Assembly: GCA_963825505.1 (NCBI GenBank)
Contig: CAWGTL010000009.1
Location: 1-64,000, forward strand
Length of the DNA stretch: 64,000 nt
Source of the DNA: JBBQSN01 sp963825505
Lineage (GTDB): Bacteria > Actinomycetota > Actinomycetes > Actinomycetales > CAWJMD01
Direction of reading: 5' to 3'
Translations under genes and position numbers: made by a program
Notes under the pieces: generated by a model
The model's database searches: none
Seen by the model: the letters and a program-made list of their open reading frames with translations, nothing else
Told to the model about the DNA's origin: nothing
Part shown: positions 1 to 9,178 of the stretch, piece after piece
Position numbering within the stretch: the stretch's first letter is position 1
Layout: every line of letters starts with the position of its first letter

Positions 1-3000
1 GCGTCACGGTGCTCGACCTGCCCGCCGGCTGGGGCGAGCTCGACGACGACCAGCGGCTCCGGCTCGCGCTCGGCGAGGTGGCGCGCGCCGACGGCCGGGT
101 GCCGGTGCGCGCTCTGCGCGTGAGGGCAGAGCCCGCACCGGGTTTCGCCAACAGCTTCGACCTCGCCAGTGCCGAGGCGCTGGCGCGCCGGCTGACGCCG
201 CTGCACGCCGGCGACGACGTCGCGGCGGGGTCGTCCGCCTCCGGCGCCGACGCCGTGCAGGGCGACGCCGAGCTGCTCGACCTGCTCGGCCTGCCTGACG
301 TCCGCGACCTCGACATCGACCGCGCGTGGCGCCCGCGGCCGCCCCGCCGAGACCGCTACAGGGTGCCGATCGGCCTCGGCGCCGACAGCACTGCCGTACC
401 CACTCGACATCAAGGAGTCGGCGCTGCAGGGAATGGGCCCGCACGGCCTGGTCATCGGGGCCACGGGCTCGGGCAAGTCCGAGTTCCTGCGGACGCTGGT
501 GCTGGGGCAGGTGCTCACTCACTCCCCCGAGCAGCTCAACCTCGTGCTCGTCGACTTCAAGGGCGGCGCGACGTTCGCCGGCATGGCGTCGATGCCGCAC
601 GTGTCGGCGGTGATCACCAACCTCGAGAACGAGCTCGTGCTGGTCGACCGCATGCAGGACGCGCTCAGCGGCGAGATGGTGCGCGCCAGGAGCTGCTGCG
701 CGCCAGCGGCAACTACTCCTCGATCAAGGAGTACGAGCGCGCCCGCGCGTCCGGCGAGCCGCTCGAACCCCTGCCGTCGTTGTTCATCGTCGTCGACGAG
801 TTCTCGGGGCTGCTCAGCGCCAAGCCGGACTTCATCGACCTGTTCGTCGCCATCGGCCGTCTCGGCCGCTCGCTCGGCCTGCACCTGCTGCTGGCCTCGC
901 AGCGGCTGGAGGAAGGCCGGCTGCGCGGGCTCGACTCGCACCTGTCGTACCGCGTCGGCCTGCGGACGTTCTCGGCCGCCGAGTCGCGCACGGTGCTCGG
1001 CGCCCCGGACGCCTACGAGCTCCCCCGTGCCCGGCCTCGGCTACCTCAAGCCCGATCCGTCGACCCTGTTGCGGTTCAAGGCGTCCTACGTGTCCGGACC
1101 GCCCCCGGCACGCCGGGCCGGTCGGACGTCGGCGAGGGGTCGGCCGCCGCCGCGGCCGCCGAGGTGCTGCCCTTCACCCTCGGTCCGGTGCTGCGCACCG
1201 AGGACCTGCTCGGGCCGCGGACGGACGAGCCGGCGGCGGCGGTCGCGCCCACCGGTGGTGGCGAGACCCGGTCGGTGCTCGACCTCGCGGTGGCGGCGAT
1301 GGAGGGCAAGGGCCCTCGGGCGCACCAGGTCTGGCTGCCCCCGCTCGACGACCCGGCCACGCTCGACGGACCGATGCCCGACCTCGCCGAGGACCCGCAG
1401 CTCGGCCTGGTGAGCCGCCGGTGGCGCGAGCGCGGCGCGCTCGTGCTGCCCCTCGGCATCGTCGACCGTCCGCTCGACCAGCGTCGCGACGTGCTCGAGG
1501 TCGATCTCGGCGGTGCGGGCGGCCACGTCGCCGTCGTCGGCGGGCCCCGCTCGGGCAAGTCGACGCTCGCGCGGACCCTCGTCGCCGCCCTCGCGCTCGT
1601 GCGCACGCCGCGCGAGGTGCAGGTCTACGTCATGGACTTCGGTGGTGGCACCTTCGCCGGCATGGCCGGGCTGCCCCACGTGGCCGGCACCGCCTCGCGC
1701 GCGGAGCCTGACGTCGTCCGCCGCGTGGTCGCCGAGGTGCAGGGTGTGGTCACCGCACGGGAGGCGTACTTCCGCTCGCAGGGGATCGACTCGATCGACA
1801 CCTACCGCGCCCGGCGCGCGGCCGGCACCGCCGACGACGGCTACGGCGACGTGTTCCTCGTCGTCGACGGCTGGAGCACCCTGCGCGCCGAGTTCGACAG
1901 CCTCGAGCTGGAGCTGCAGGACCTCGCCCAGCGCGGTCTGACCTTCGGCGTCCACCTCATCGCGACCGCGAACCGCTGGTCCGACATGCGTTCTGCCGTC
2001 AGGGACGTCATCGGTACGCGCCTGGAGCTGCGGCTCGGTGACCCGCTCGACTCCGAGATCGACCGCAAGGTCGCGGTGAACGTGCCGTCCGGGCGCCCCG
2101 GGCGCGGCATCCTGCCCGGCCGCCTGCACTACCTGTCGGCGCTGCCGCGGGTCGACGGCGTCACCGACGGCGCGACGGTCGGCGACGGCGTGTCCGACCT
2201 GGTGGCGAAGGTGGCGGCAGCCCAGCGCGGGCCTGCCGGACCGCGGCTGCGGCTGCTGCCGTCGAAGGTCGAGCTGGACGACGTGCGACGCCAGCACCTC
2301 TCCCGGGCCGGCGACGACTCCCGCGCGCTGGTGCTGGGCGTCGACGAGAAGGCCCTGGCACCAGTGCTTCTCGACGTCGACGCCGACCCGCACCTGCTGC
2401 TGTTCGGCGACGGCGGCTCGGGCAAGTCGGCGGTGCTGCGCACGTACCTCCACGAGGTGATGCGCACCCGCACCGCTCGCCAGGCGCAGCTGTTCGTGCT
2501 CGACTACCGGCGCAGCCTGCTGGGCGAGGTCCCCGACGACTACCGGATCGAGTACCTCACCAGCTCGGCCCAGGCGACGCCGGCGGTCGCGGAGATGGCC
2601 GAGTTCCTGCGCTCCCGCGTCCCCGGCCCGGACGTCACCGCCGACGAGCTGCGCAGCCGGTCGTGGTGGAAGGGCCCGGACCTGTTCGTCGTGGTCGACG
2701 ACTACGACCTCGTGGTGTCCTCGCAGGGCAGCCCGCTGGGGCCGCTGGTCGACCTGATCCCGCAGGCCCGCGACATCGGCCTGCACGTGGTGGTGGCCCG
2801 CCGGTCCGGCGGCGCCTCGCGCGCGCTGTACGAGCCGGTGATCCAGTCGCTGCGCGACCTGTCGATGCCCGGGCTGCTGCTGTCCGGCAGCCCGGACGAG
2901 GGCCAGCTGATCGGTTCGCTCAAGCCCGTCCCCGCGGTGCCCGGCCGTGGCCGGCTGCTCACCCGGGCCGCCGGCGTCCAGGTCGTCCAGACCGCCTGGA

Positions 3001-3017
3001 CCGACCCCGTCGGCTGA
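1..3017 (+). CDS. eccC: EccC-type FtsK/SpoIIIE ATPase of a type VII (ESX) secretion system; 5'-partial and frameshifted as sequenced
   Basis: Membrane-associated motor ATPase that drives export of WXG100-type substrates. Three FtsK/SpoIIIE ATPase domains are visible, with P-loops GATGSGKS (nt 457-480), GGPRSGKS (about nt 1540) and GDGGSGKS (about nt 2410). The first domain also has VDFKGGATFAGM and VVDEFSGLL. The N-terminal part lies before the window. The reading frame is broken four times: about nt 400 (after A-V-P), about 690 (GTGCGCGCC, one C apparently missing), about 1025 (run of five C after GAGCT) and about 1105 (run of five C). Breaks 1/2 and 3/4 compensate each other, and coding similarity continues across all of them. 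This favours sequencing or assembly indels over decay. The long single-frame ORF from nt 9 is wrong inside these two intervals. It is convergent with the helicase-like gene, 8 bp away. Family identity is firm; intactness is not. Confidence 0.5.
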   Translation, partial: VTVLDLPAGWGELDDDQRLRLALGEVARADGRVPVRALRVRAEPAPGFANSFDLASAEALARRLTPLHAGDDVAAGSSASGADAVQGDAELLDLLGLPDVRDLDIDRAWRPRPPRRDRYRVPIGLGADSTAVPTRHQGVGAAGNGPARPGHRGHGLGQVRVPADAGAGAGAHSLPRAAQPRARRLQGRRDVRRHGVDAARVGGDHQPRERARAGRPHAGRAQRRDGARQELLRASGNYSSIKEYERARASGEPLEPLPSLFIVVDEFSGLLSAKPDFIDLFVAIGRLGRSLGLHLLLASQRLEEGRLRGLDSHLSYRVGLRTFSAAESRTVLGAPDAYELPRARPRLPQARSVDPVAVQGVLRVRTAPGTPGRSDVGEGSAAAAAAEVLPFTLGPVLRTEDLLGPRTDEPAAAVAPTGGGETRSVLDLAVAAMEGKGPRAHQVWLPPLDDPATLDGPMPDLAEDPQLGLVSRRWRERGALVLPLGIVDRPLDQRRDVLEVDLGGAGGHVAVVGGPRSGKSTLARTLVAALALVRTPREVQVYVMDFGGGTFAGMAGLPHVAGTASRAEPDVVRRVVAEVQGVVTAREAYFRSQGIDSIDTYRARRAAGTADDGYGDVFLVVDGWSTLRAEFDSLELELQDLAQRGLTFGVHLIATANRWSDMRSAVRDVIGTRLELRLGDPLDSEIDRKVAVNVPSGRPGRGILPGRLHYLSALPRVDGVTDGATVGDGVSDLVAKVAAAQRGPAGPRLRLLPSKVELDDVRRQHLSRAGDDSRALVLGVDEKALAPVLLDVDADPHLLLFGDGGSGKSAVLRTYLHEVMRTRTARQAQLFVLDYRRSLLGEVPDDYRIEYLTSSAQATPAVAEMAEFLRSRVPGPDVTADELRSRSWWKGPDLFVVVDDYDLVVSSQGSPLGPLVDLIPQARDIGLHVVVARRSGGASRALYEPVIQSLRDLSMPGLLLSGSPDEGQLIGSLKPVPAVPGRGRLLTRAAGVQVVQTAWTDPVG

Positions 3018-3025
3018 CCGCTCGA

Positions 3026-6000
3026 CTACGACTCGCGCAGCACCCGGCGGACGACGCCGTCGAGGTCGCGGGCCAGCCGGTCGGCGCCGACCTCGACGAC
3101 GTCCCAGCCGAAACGCGCGAGGCCCACCGCCAGACGCCGCTGCTCGCGCACCAGCGCGACCACCGACGTCGGGTCGTCACCGGGCACCTCGGTGCCGTCC
3201 CACAGCACGGCGGCACGCGAACCGCCCGTGCGCGTGACCTCGAGATCGGCTGAACCCCAACCGTCGTCACGGACAGACGCAGCAGGCACGGTCACCTCGG
3301 CGCCGGCGGCCCGCAGCGCGTCGGCGAGCCGCGCCAGCAGCGGGTCGGGTGCTTGCTCCGGGCGCAGCGGTGCCGCGGCGTCGCCCTCGTCGTCCCACGC
3401 GGCGACGTCGAGCAGGTCGCGCAGCAGCCGGGCACCGTCGGTGCCCAGCCGGTCCGGGTCGAGGTCGGAGGCGAGCAGGCTGGAGACCACGGTGAGGCGC
3501 TGCCGGGCGCGGCTGGCGCCGACCCGCAGCAGCCGGTCGCCCGCGGTGGCGTCGAGCGGGCCGAAGCGGTGCAGCACCCGGCCGTGCGGGGTGCGCCCGG
3601 TGCCCGTCGCCAGCACCACGTGGTCGCGGACGGCGTCGTCCGCGTTCCACAGGTCGGTGACGACGAACGGCTCCGGGGCGCCGCGCGAGACCCACCGGGC
3701 CAGCTCGGCGTCCTCGCGCAGCGTCAGGCGCAGCCGGTCGGCCACGGCGAGCGCCTCGGCGCGGGTGACGGTGAGCACGGCGAGCGAGCGGTCCGGTCGG
3801 GTGCGGGCGTGCTCGGCCACCAGGTCGGCCACCCGCGCCACCTCGGCGGCGGGCGGCTGGTCGTTCTCCTCGGCGGTCACCGGCACGGTGCCGTCGGGAA
3901 CGTGCTCGAGCGACGGCCCGGCACCCACCGCGGACGGCAGCGCGTCGAGGGGCTCGGGGCCCGCCAGCACCCGGGCGAGCCGAGCCGGGCGGCGGTGCGA
4001 GCGGGCCAGCACGAGCGTGGGCAACCGCCCTGCGGTGGCGTCGAGCAGGCTGGTGCGCGTGGTCCGCGCGACGGGGCCGGGCGCGCCGGCACCGAGGTCG
4101 ATCGCCACCGGCGGCAGGCCGCCGGGGTCACCGATCACCACGACCTGCCGGGCGCGGCTGACGGCGAGCACGCCCTCGGCCTCCCCCACCCGGTGCGCCC
4201 CGAGGACGACGAGCACGTCGACCGGCTCGTCGGGCCGGCCGGGCACGGCGAGGGCGGTGACGGCATCGAGGTCGGCGGCAGAGCTGCCGGCCCCCGGCTC
4301 GACGGAGTCGGGCGAGCTGTCCCAACCCGATCCGGAGGCATCCATCTCGTCCAGAACGCCTCGGTGCCAGGCGATCTCGAGCTCGTCGCCGACGCGCGCA
4401 CGATCCGCACCGTCGGCGGCCAGACGGTCGACCAGAGCCGTGAGCCCGAGCGAGTCGAGGTCGGCGAGCAGGCCGTTGCGCTGGGGCAGCACGTGCAGGT
4501 CGGCGCCGGCGGACGCGAGAGCCGCGAGGCGCGCGTCGAGGTCGTCGAGGTCGAGCTCGTCGAGCGCGGCGCCCTGCGCCGTCCCGACCAGCACCGGGTC
4601 GAGCACCTGCAGCAGCGACAGCACCCGGTGGTGGGCGGCGTCGGCCTCGGCGAGCGCCGCCGGGACGCTCGGGCCACGGGTGTCGCCGGACAGCGCCTGC
4701 CACTCCTCGCGCTCGGTGCGGGCGCGCACGAGCGCCGAGTGCAGGTCGGGCACGCGCATGCCCGGACGGACCAGCCGCTCGCCCTCCTGCTTCCAGCGCC
4801 GCCGCTCCAGCATCGACATGTCGACGTCGTTCGCCCGCCGCCAGGACGCGGCACCGGTGGCCCGGATCACCTCGGTGTGCTCGCGCTCGTAGACCGCGGG
4901 CGTGAACACGTCGAGGGTGTCGCGCACCGAGACCATCAGGTCGAGCTGGCGCCCCCAGTCGGCGACCCGCCGTCCTGGCGCCAGGCCGGTCTCGGCGGAG
5001 GTGCGGTCGAGCAGCTCGCGTGCCACCGGCAAGGCGTCGGAGTGCAGGACGCGGGCCGCCTCCAGCGCGGCCTCGGCGTCCTCGACGGTGGTGAGGTCGG
5101 CCCCCGCCCACGGGCTGGTGCGGGCGACCTGCTCGTAGGCGTCCACCTCCCCCGCCTGCACCATCAGGTCGGCCGCCTGCGAGCGGGCGCGGTCCGAGGC
5201 GAGGGCGCGCAGCGTCCTGGCCCCGAGCTCGTCGCCCGGACGGGACCCTCCCTCGGGGGCGGCACCGAGCTCGACCAGGCGGCGCAGCACGTCGAGGCGG
5301 CTGCGTCCCCACGGGTGCTGGGGCCGGTGCAGCTCCGCGCGGGCCGTGACCACGGCGCCGACGTCCGAGGGCGGGACGGGCTCGTCCAGCCGCTCGCGCA
5401 GCGCGTCGAGGTCAGCCCGGTGCGGCGCCACCACCAGCAGCGAGCGGCCGTCGGCGGCGGCCTGCTCGACCAGCGCCGCGGCGACCTCCGTGGCGCCGGA
5501 CCCCGGCGCGGCCTCCACCCGCAGGTCGGCCCCGGCCGACGCGGCGTCGAGCGCGGCCGACTGGGACGGGTCGAGCCGCTCGGCCCGGGCGGTGCGGGCC
5601 GACGTGGCCGGCGTCGGCAGCGGACCCACCTGCGGCTCCTGGTCGAGCAGGCGGTGCACCAGCGGGTGCTCGGCGAGCGCCCGCTGCCGGGTGCGCAGGT
5701 CGGCGACCAGGCCCGGCCCGACCGCGGCGAAGGCCCCGAGGAGCGTGCGGTCGTGCACGCGCGCCCCCGGCAGTCCGGCGAGGACGGACGCCGCCTGCGT
5801 GGGGTCGGCCAGCCGCTCGGTGGGCACGCCGGGATGGCCGGCGAGCAGCCGCAGCAGCGCGGGGTTGACCTGCGGCGCGCCGTCGACGACGAGCTCGAAG
5901 TCCGACCCGCCGCGCGGCGCGAGGGTCAGCGCCTGGAGCACGACCGGCGCGCAGACCGGAGCCCCGGCGGGCGGCGACCAGGTGAGGATCCCGGTGGCCA

Positions 6001-6313
6001 GGTGGCTCCCGGGCAGGCCGAGGTCGTCGGTCAGACGAGCGCTGGCGACCCGGATCGCACGGGCACGGCGCAGGGCGGCGCTGAGGTGGCTCGGCTCGCG
6101 GAACAGGGTCGAGAGCCGGGTCTCGCGGCGGGCGAGGAACCCGGCCAGCCCGGACGGGTGCGAGGTACCGAGGTCGAGCAGCAGCGGTGACTCGTCGTCG
6201 AGGTCGAGCAGGTCGTCGCGGCCGGCGATCCCGAGCAGGTCCTGCTCCCACCTCGCGAGCGCGGCGTCGAGGTGCGCGGGCGCGACGACGGGTCCGGACG
6301 GCTGCGGGGGCAC
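3026..6313 (-). CDS. Large helicase-like protein (SF1/DUF4011-like) with degenerate Walker motifs
   Basis: 1095 residues. The N-terminal about 230 residues resemble the DUF4011-type region of actinobacterial SF1-like helicases. The P-loop position at residues 268-275 reads AAPGSGAT where GPPGTGKT is expected, so the catalytic lysine is alanine. The Walker B position near residue 700 reads VLVVLGAHRV instead of a DEAx/DEAH box, although the following VVIGDPGGLPP is helicase-like. The C-terminal about 110 residues look like the Vsr-like endonuclease-fold (MTES_1575-type) domain often found at the end of such proteins, but clear catalytic residues are not evident. It probably binds but does not hydrolyse nucleotide, or acts as a scaffold. 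Role unknown. It lies tail-to-tail with eccC. The start is a GTG followed by P-P-Q-P. Confidence 0.5.
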   Translation of the reverse strand: MPPQPSGPVVAPAHLDAALARWEQDLLGIAGRDDLLDLDDESPLLLDLGTSHPSGLAGFLARRETRLSTLFREPSHLSAALRRARAIRVASARLTDDLGLPGSHLATGILTWSPPAGAPVCAPVVLQALTLAPRGGSDFELVVDGAPQVNPALLRLLAGHPGVPTERLADPTQAASVLAGLPGARVHDRTLLGAFAAVGPGLVADLRTRQRALAEHPLVHRLLDQEPQVGPLPTPATSARTARAERLDPSQSAALDAASAGADLRVEAAPGSGATEVAAALVEQAAADGRSLLVVAPHRADLDALRERLDEPVPPSDVGAVVTARAELHRPQHPWGRSRLDVLRRLVELGAAPEGGSRPGDELGARTLRALASDRARSQAADLMVQAGEVDAYEQVARTSPWAGADLTTVEDAEAALEAARVLHSDALPVARELLDRTSAETGLAPGRRVADWGRQLDLMVSVRDTLDVFTPAVYEREHTEVIRATGAASWRRANDVDMSMLERRRWKQEGERLVRPGMRVPDLHSALVRARTEREEWQALSGDTRGPSVPAALAEADAAHHRVLSLLQVLDPVLVGTAQGAALDELDLDDLDARLAALASAGADLHVLPQRNGLLADLDSLGLTALVDRLAADGADRARVGDELEIAWHRGVLDEMDASGSGWDSSPDSVEPGAGSSAADLDAVTALAVPGRPDEPVDVLVVLGAHRVGEAEGVLAVSRARQVVVIGDPGGLPPVAIDLGAGAPGPVARTTRTSLLDATAGRLPTLVLARSHRRPARLARVLAGPEPLDALPSAVGAGPSLEHVPDGTVPVTAEENDQPPAAEVARVADLVAEHARTRPDRSLAVLTVTRAEALAVADRLRLTLREDAELARWVSRGAPEPFVVTDLWNADDAVRDHVVLATGTGRTPHGRVLHRFGPLDATAGDRLLRVGASRARQRLTVVSSLLASDLDPDRLGTDGARLLRDLLDVAAWDDEGDAAAPLRPEQAPDPLLARLADALRAAGAEVTVPAASVRDDGWGSADLEVTRTGGSRAAVLWDGTEVPGDDPTSVVALVREQRRLAVGLARFGWDVVEVGADRLARDLDGVVRRVLRES

Positions 6314-6322
6314 GCCGACACG

Positions 6323-6545
6323 CTAACCGGTGAGCCGCCGCGCGAGGTCGGACACCACGTCGGCGACGGCCACCGGATCGACCACCGGGTGCAGGGTGTC
6401 CCGCGTCCAGCAGCCGCCCGGGGAGGCCGAGGCCGCGCGCCGGGCGGGCCTCGGCGTCGTGGCCGGCGGCGAGCAGGCAGTGCGCCACCGCCACCCAGGT
6501 CGAGGGTCCGACGAGCGGGCTGTGGACGAGACGAACGCGGTCACG
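6323..6545 (-). pseudogene. Remnant of a small alpha/beta hydrolase (internally deleted, frameshifted)
   Basis: On the minus strand one frame encodes RLVHSPLVGPSTWVAVAHCL, which looks like the first strand, oxyanion turn and first helix of an alpha/beta hydrolase. About 30 residues later the sense continues in a second frame (CWTRDTLHPVVDPVAVADVV), ending DLARRLTG and TAG at 6323-6325, like the last helix of such a protein. The whole catalytic middle (nucleophile elbow, Asp, His) is absent. It lies between the phosphatase stop and the helicase start. I infer a decayed gene. The family assignment rests on a short N-terminal match and is moderate at best. Confidence 0.5.
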
Positions 6546-8265
6546 GCCGGCCCGGCCGCCCGTGCACGCTCAGCAGCAGCAGGCACACGTCGTCGAGCGC
6601 GTGGGTCGGGCCGAGCATCCGGCTCTCGATCTCGCGCAGCTGCTCCTCGGACCTGAGGCCCGAGGTGGCCGCCAGCTCGTCCGCGAGCTCGTCGAGGCGC
6701 CGCCCGAGCGAGACGTCGCGGCGCTCGACCAGCCCGTCGGTGTAGAGCAGCAGGCGCGACCCGGGCGCCAGCTCGACCGTGGCCTCGTCCCGCTCCAGGT
6801 GCGGTCGCACGCCGAGAGGGAGGGACCGACCGCCCCACAGCGTGCGCACGGCCCCGTCCGGCTCCAGCAGCATCGGCGGCGGGTGGCCCGCGCAGGCGTA
6901 GGTGAGCCTGCCGGTGGGCACGTCGAGCACCGCGGTCACGACGGTGGAGCAGACGGCGGCCGGCACGGACTCGACGAACCGGTCGAGCCGGCTCAGCAGC
7001 TCACCCGGCCCGCCGGAGCTCGGCGCGAGCGCCCGCACCGCGCTGCGGAGCTGGCCCATCGTGGCGGCGGCGTGGATACCGCGGCCCACGACGTCCCCGA
7101 TCACGACGACGAGCCGGGAGCCGTCGAGCGGGTAGGCGTCGTAGAAGTCGCCACCCGCCGCGGTCCCGGTCTGCCCGGCGACGTAGATCCGGGCGAGGGA
7201 GAAGTCCGGCGACCCCGGCAGCGCGGTCGGGAGCAGGCTGTGCTGGAGCGTCTCGGCCATCTCGCGGTGCTGCTCGTACAGCTGGGCGCGCGCCAGGGCG
7301 ACCCCGACCTGCCGGACGGTCGCGGCCAGGGCCGCGGCCGCCCCGGCGCCGAGCTCGTCCGGCCCGTCCAGCCGGCACGCGAGCAGCCCGATCCTGCGCT
7401 GGCCGTCGTGCAAGGAGGCGAGGACGACGACCGTGGGCGCGGCCGTCCCGTGCTGAGGGTCCTGCGAACCGAGGACGTCGGTCACCTCAGGGTGCTCCCT
7501 GCACGCCTGGTCCCACGGCAGGGCCACCGGGACGTCGGCGGCGGTGAGGCCACCTGACCGCCAGGTCGCGCGGACCGACGTGCGGTCCGGTGCCGGGCTC
7601 GACGAGCTGTCGGTGGGCCGCTCGACGTCGGCCGCCGTCGCCCTCCCCTGCAGGACGAAGGTGCTCGGGTCGTCGCCGTGCAGCCAGACCGCGGCCACCG
7701 CGGCCTCGACGACCTCGACGGCCGATCGGGCGGCGACCAGCACGGTCTGACCGAGCCCGATCGCGAGGGCGATCCGCAGCGTCACCCGCTGCATGGCCGC
7801 GAGCCGCTCGCCGACGTCCTCGGCGCGGCGCCGCGCGAGCAGCAGCTCCTCCTCGTACCGCCGGCGGTTCGTCGCGTCGAAGACGCTGGTGAGCACGACG
7901 TCCGGCTCGCCCGGTGCGTGACCGGGCAGCACCCGCGAGTTGACGAGCACCGGGAACCGGGAGCCGTCCCGTCGCCGCATCGTGAAGGCGATCTCGCGGG
8001 CGCCCTGCTGCATCCGCAGCAGCGGCGCGTAGTGGGTCTCGTGGTAGATCCTGCTGCCGGGGGTCAGCAGGTCGACGAACCGTCTCCTCCCCACGAGCTC
8101 CTCGCGGCGGTGCCCCGTCCAGCCGAGGAGGGTCTCGTTGACGCGCAGCAGCACCCCGTCCGGCGTCGCCGACAGGTACCCGCAGGGCGCCTGCTCGTAC
8201 AGCTCGTCGGCGTCCCCGGGGACCGCGACGGCGGGTGCGGTGCCGTCGGCCGGCTGCGGGGGCAC
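6541..8265 (-). CDS. rsbP: PAS-GAF-PP2C (SpoIIE-type) phosphatase, RsbP-like
   Basis: 574 residues. A PAS domain covers about residues 20-140 (CGYLSATPDGVLLRVNETLL then RRRDGSRFPVLV). A GAF-like region spans about 160-320. A C-terminal SpoIIE/PP2C phosphatase domain covers about 345-570 (GDFYDAY, VIGDVVGRGIHAA, LLLYTDGLVERRD), including the metal-binding aspartates. Such phosphatases dephosphorylate an anti-anti-sigma factor (RsbV type) to release a stress sigma factor. It starts with GTG only 3 bp after the stop of the RsbQ homologue, so the two are translationally coupled. In Bacillus subtilis RsbQ-RsbP is the energy-stress input to sigma B, with PAS-PP2C architecture. The GAF module here is an addition. 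No RsbV/RsbW is in the window. Confidence 0.5.
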   Translation of the reverse strand: MPPQPADGTAPAVAVPGDADELYEQAPCGYLSATPDGVLLRVNETLLGWTGHRREELVGRRRFVDLLTPGSRIYHETHYAPLLRMQQGAREIAFTMRRRDGSRFPVLVNSRVLPGHAPGEPDVVLTSVFDATNRRRYEEELLLARRRAEDVGERLAAMQRVTLRIALAIGLGQTVLVAARSAVEVVEAAVAAVWLHGDDPSTFVLQGRATAADVERPTDSSSSPAPDRTSVRATWRSGGLTAADVPVALPWDQACREHPEVTDVLGSQDPQHGTAAPTVVVLASLHDGQRRIGLLACRLDGPDELGAGAAAALAATVRQVGVALARAQLYEQHREMAETLQHSLLPTALPGSPDFSLARIYVAGQTGTAAGGDFYDAYPLDGSRLVVVIGDVVGRGIHAAATMGQLRSAVRALAPSSGGPGELLSRLDRFVESVPAAVCSTVVTAVLDVPTGRLTYACAGHPPPMLLEPDGAVRTLWGGRSLPLGVRPHLERDEATVELAPGSRLLLYTDGLVERRDVSLGRRLDELADELAATSGLRSEEQLREIESRMLGPTHALDDVCLLLLSVHGRPGRP

Positions 8266-8268
8266 CGT

Positions 8269-9072
8269 CTACCGGGCCCGGAGGAACGTCTCGATGGCGT
8301 CGACGGTCTCGTCGGGTGCGCTGAGGTTCGGGCAGTGGCCCGTGGCGTCGAGCACCTGGAACTCGCTGCCCGGGATCTCGCGGGCGACGAACTCCCCTAC
8401 CGAGAGCGGGGCGATCACGTCGTCGCGGCACTGCAGCACCAGCGTGGGCACGGTGACGCGTGACAGGTCGTCGCGGTTGTCGGACAGGAAGGTGACCCGG
8501 GCGAACCGGCGCGCGATCTCGGGGTCCGTGCGGCAGAAGCTGTCGGTGAGCTCGGCACCGAGCTCAGGCCGGTCGGGCGTCCCCATGATCACGGGCGCGA
8601 TGGCGCTCGACCAGCCGAGGTAGTTGCTGTCGAGGGAGCCGAGCAGCTCCTCGATGTCCTCCTGGGTGAAGCCGCCGACGTAGTCGGCGTCGTCGACGTA
8701 CCGGGGTGACGGACCGACGAGCACGAGGGCGGAGAACCGCTCGGGCTCACGGATGCTCGCGAGGACGGCGATCATCGCGCTGACCGAGTGCCCGACCAGC
8801 ACCACGTCGTGCAGGTCGAGGTCGCGGCACACCTCGAGCACGTCCGCGGCGTAGGCGTCGAGCGAGGAGTACCGGTCGGGGTCGTAGGCCGACAGGTCGG
8901 AGCGTCCGGCGCCGACGTGGTCGAACAGCACCACCCGGAACCGGTCCTCGAAGGCGGGCGCCACGAACCGCCACATCGCCTGGTCGCAGCCGAAGCCGTG
9001 GGCGAAGACGATCGGTCGCCCGTGCCCGACGCCGGACTCGGTGACGTGGTTCCGTGTGGCGACCAGGCTCAT
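8269..9072 (-). CDS. rsbQ: RsbQ-family alpha/beta hydrolase, energy-stress regulator
   Basis: 267 residues, nearly the length of B. subtilis RsbQ and similar along its whole length: FAHGFGCDQAMWRFVAPAFE, FDHVGAGRSDL, RYSSLDAYAADVLEVC and LQCRDDVIAP. The catalytic triad is visible: Ser in GHSVSA, Asp in CRDDVIAP, His in GHCP. The same fold underlies the plant receptors D14 and KAI2. RsbQ is needed for activation of the PAS-containing phosphatase RsbP, and the downstream gene, 3 bp away, encodes such a phosphatase. This conserved gene order supports the functional call strongly. The ligand or substrate is unknown. It is divergent from the ECF sigma gene, about 105 bp away. Confidence 0.5.
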   Translation of the reverse strand: MSLVATRNHVTESGVGHGRPIVFAHGFGCDQAMWRFVAPAFEDRFRVVLFDHVGAGRSDLSAYDPDRYSSLDAYAADVLEVCRDLDLHDVVLVGHSVSAMIAVLASIREPERFSALVLVGPSPRYVDDADYVGGFTQEDIEELLGSLDSNYLGWSSAIAPVIMGTPDRPELGAELTDSFCRTDPEIARRFARVTFLSDNRDDLSRVTVPTLVLQCRDDVIAPLSVGEFVAREIPGSEFQVLDATGHCPNLSAPDETVDAIETFLRAR

Positions 9073-9178
9073 GGCACCAGCCTAGAACCGGGCGCGCCGC
9101 CCGGGAGGGTCGGACGTCCTTCTCGATCGCACGGCGCGGGGACGAAAGGAACGACCCGGGTGCGGACACCATGGTGTC

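Noticed and set aside
3353..6190. Long plus-strand ORF opposite the helicase-like gene
   Set aside because: Low-complexity Gly/Arg/Val-rich sequence with no family pattern; the minus strand has the natural codon bias and helicase motifs.
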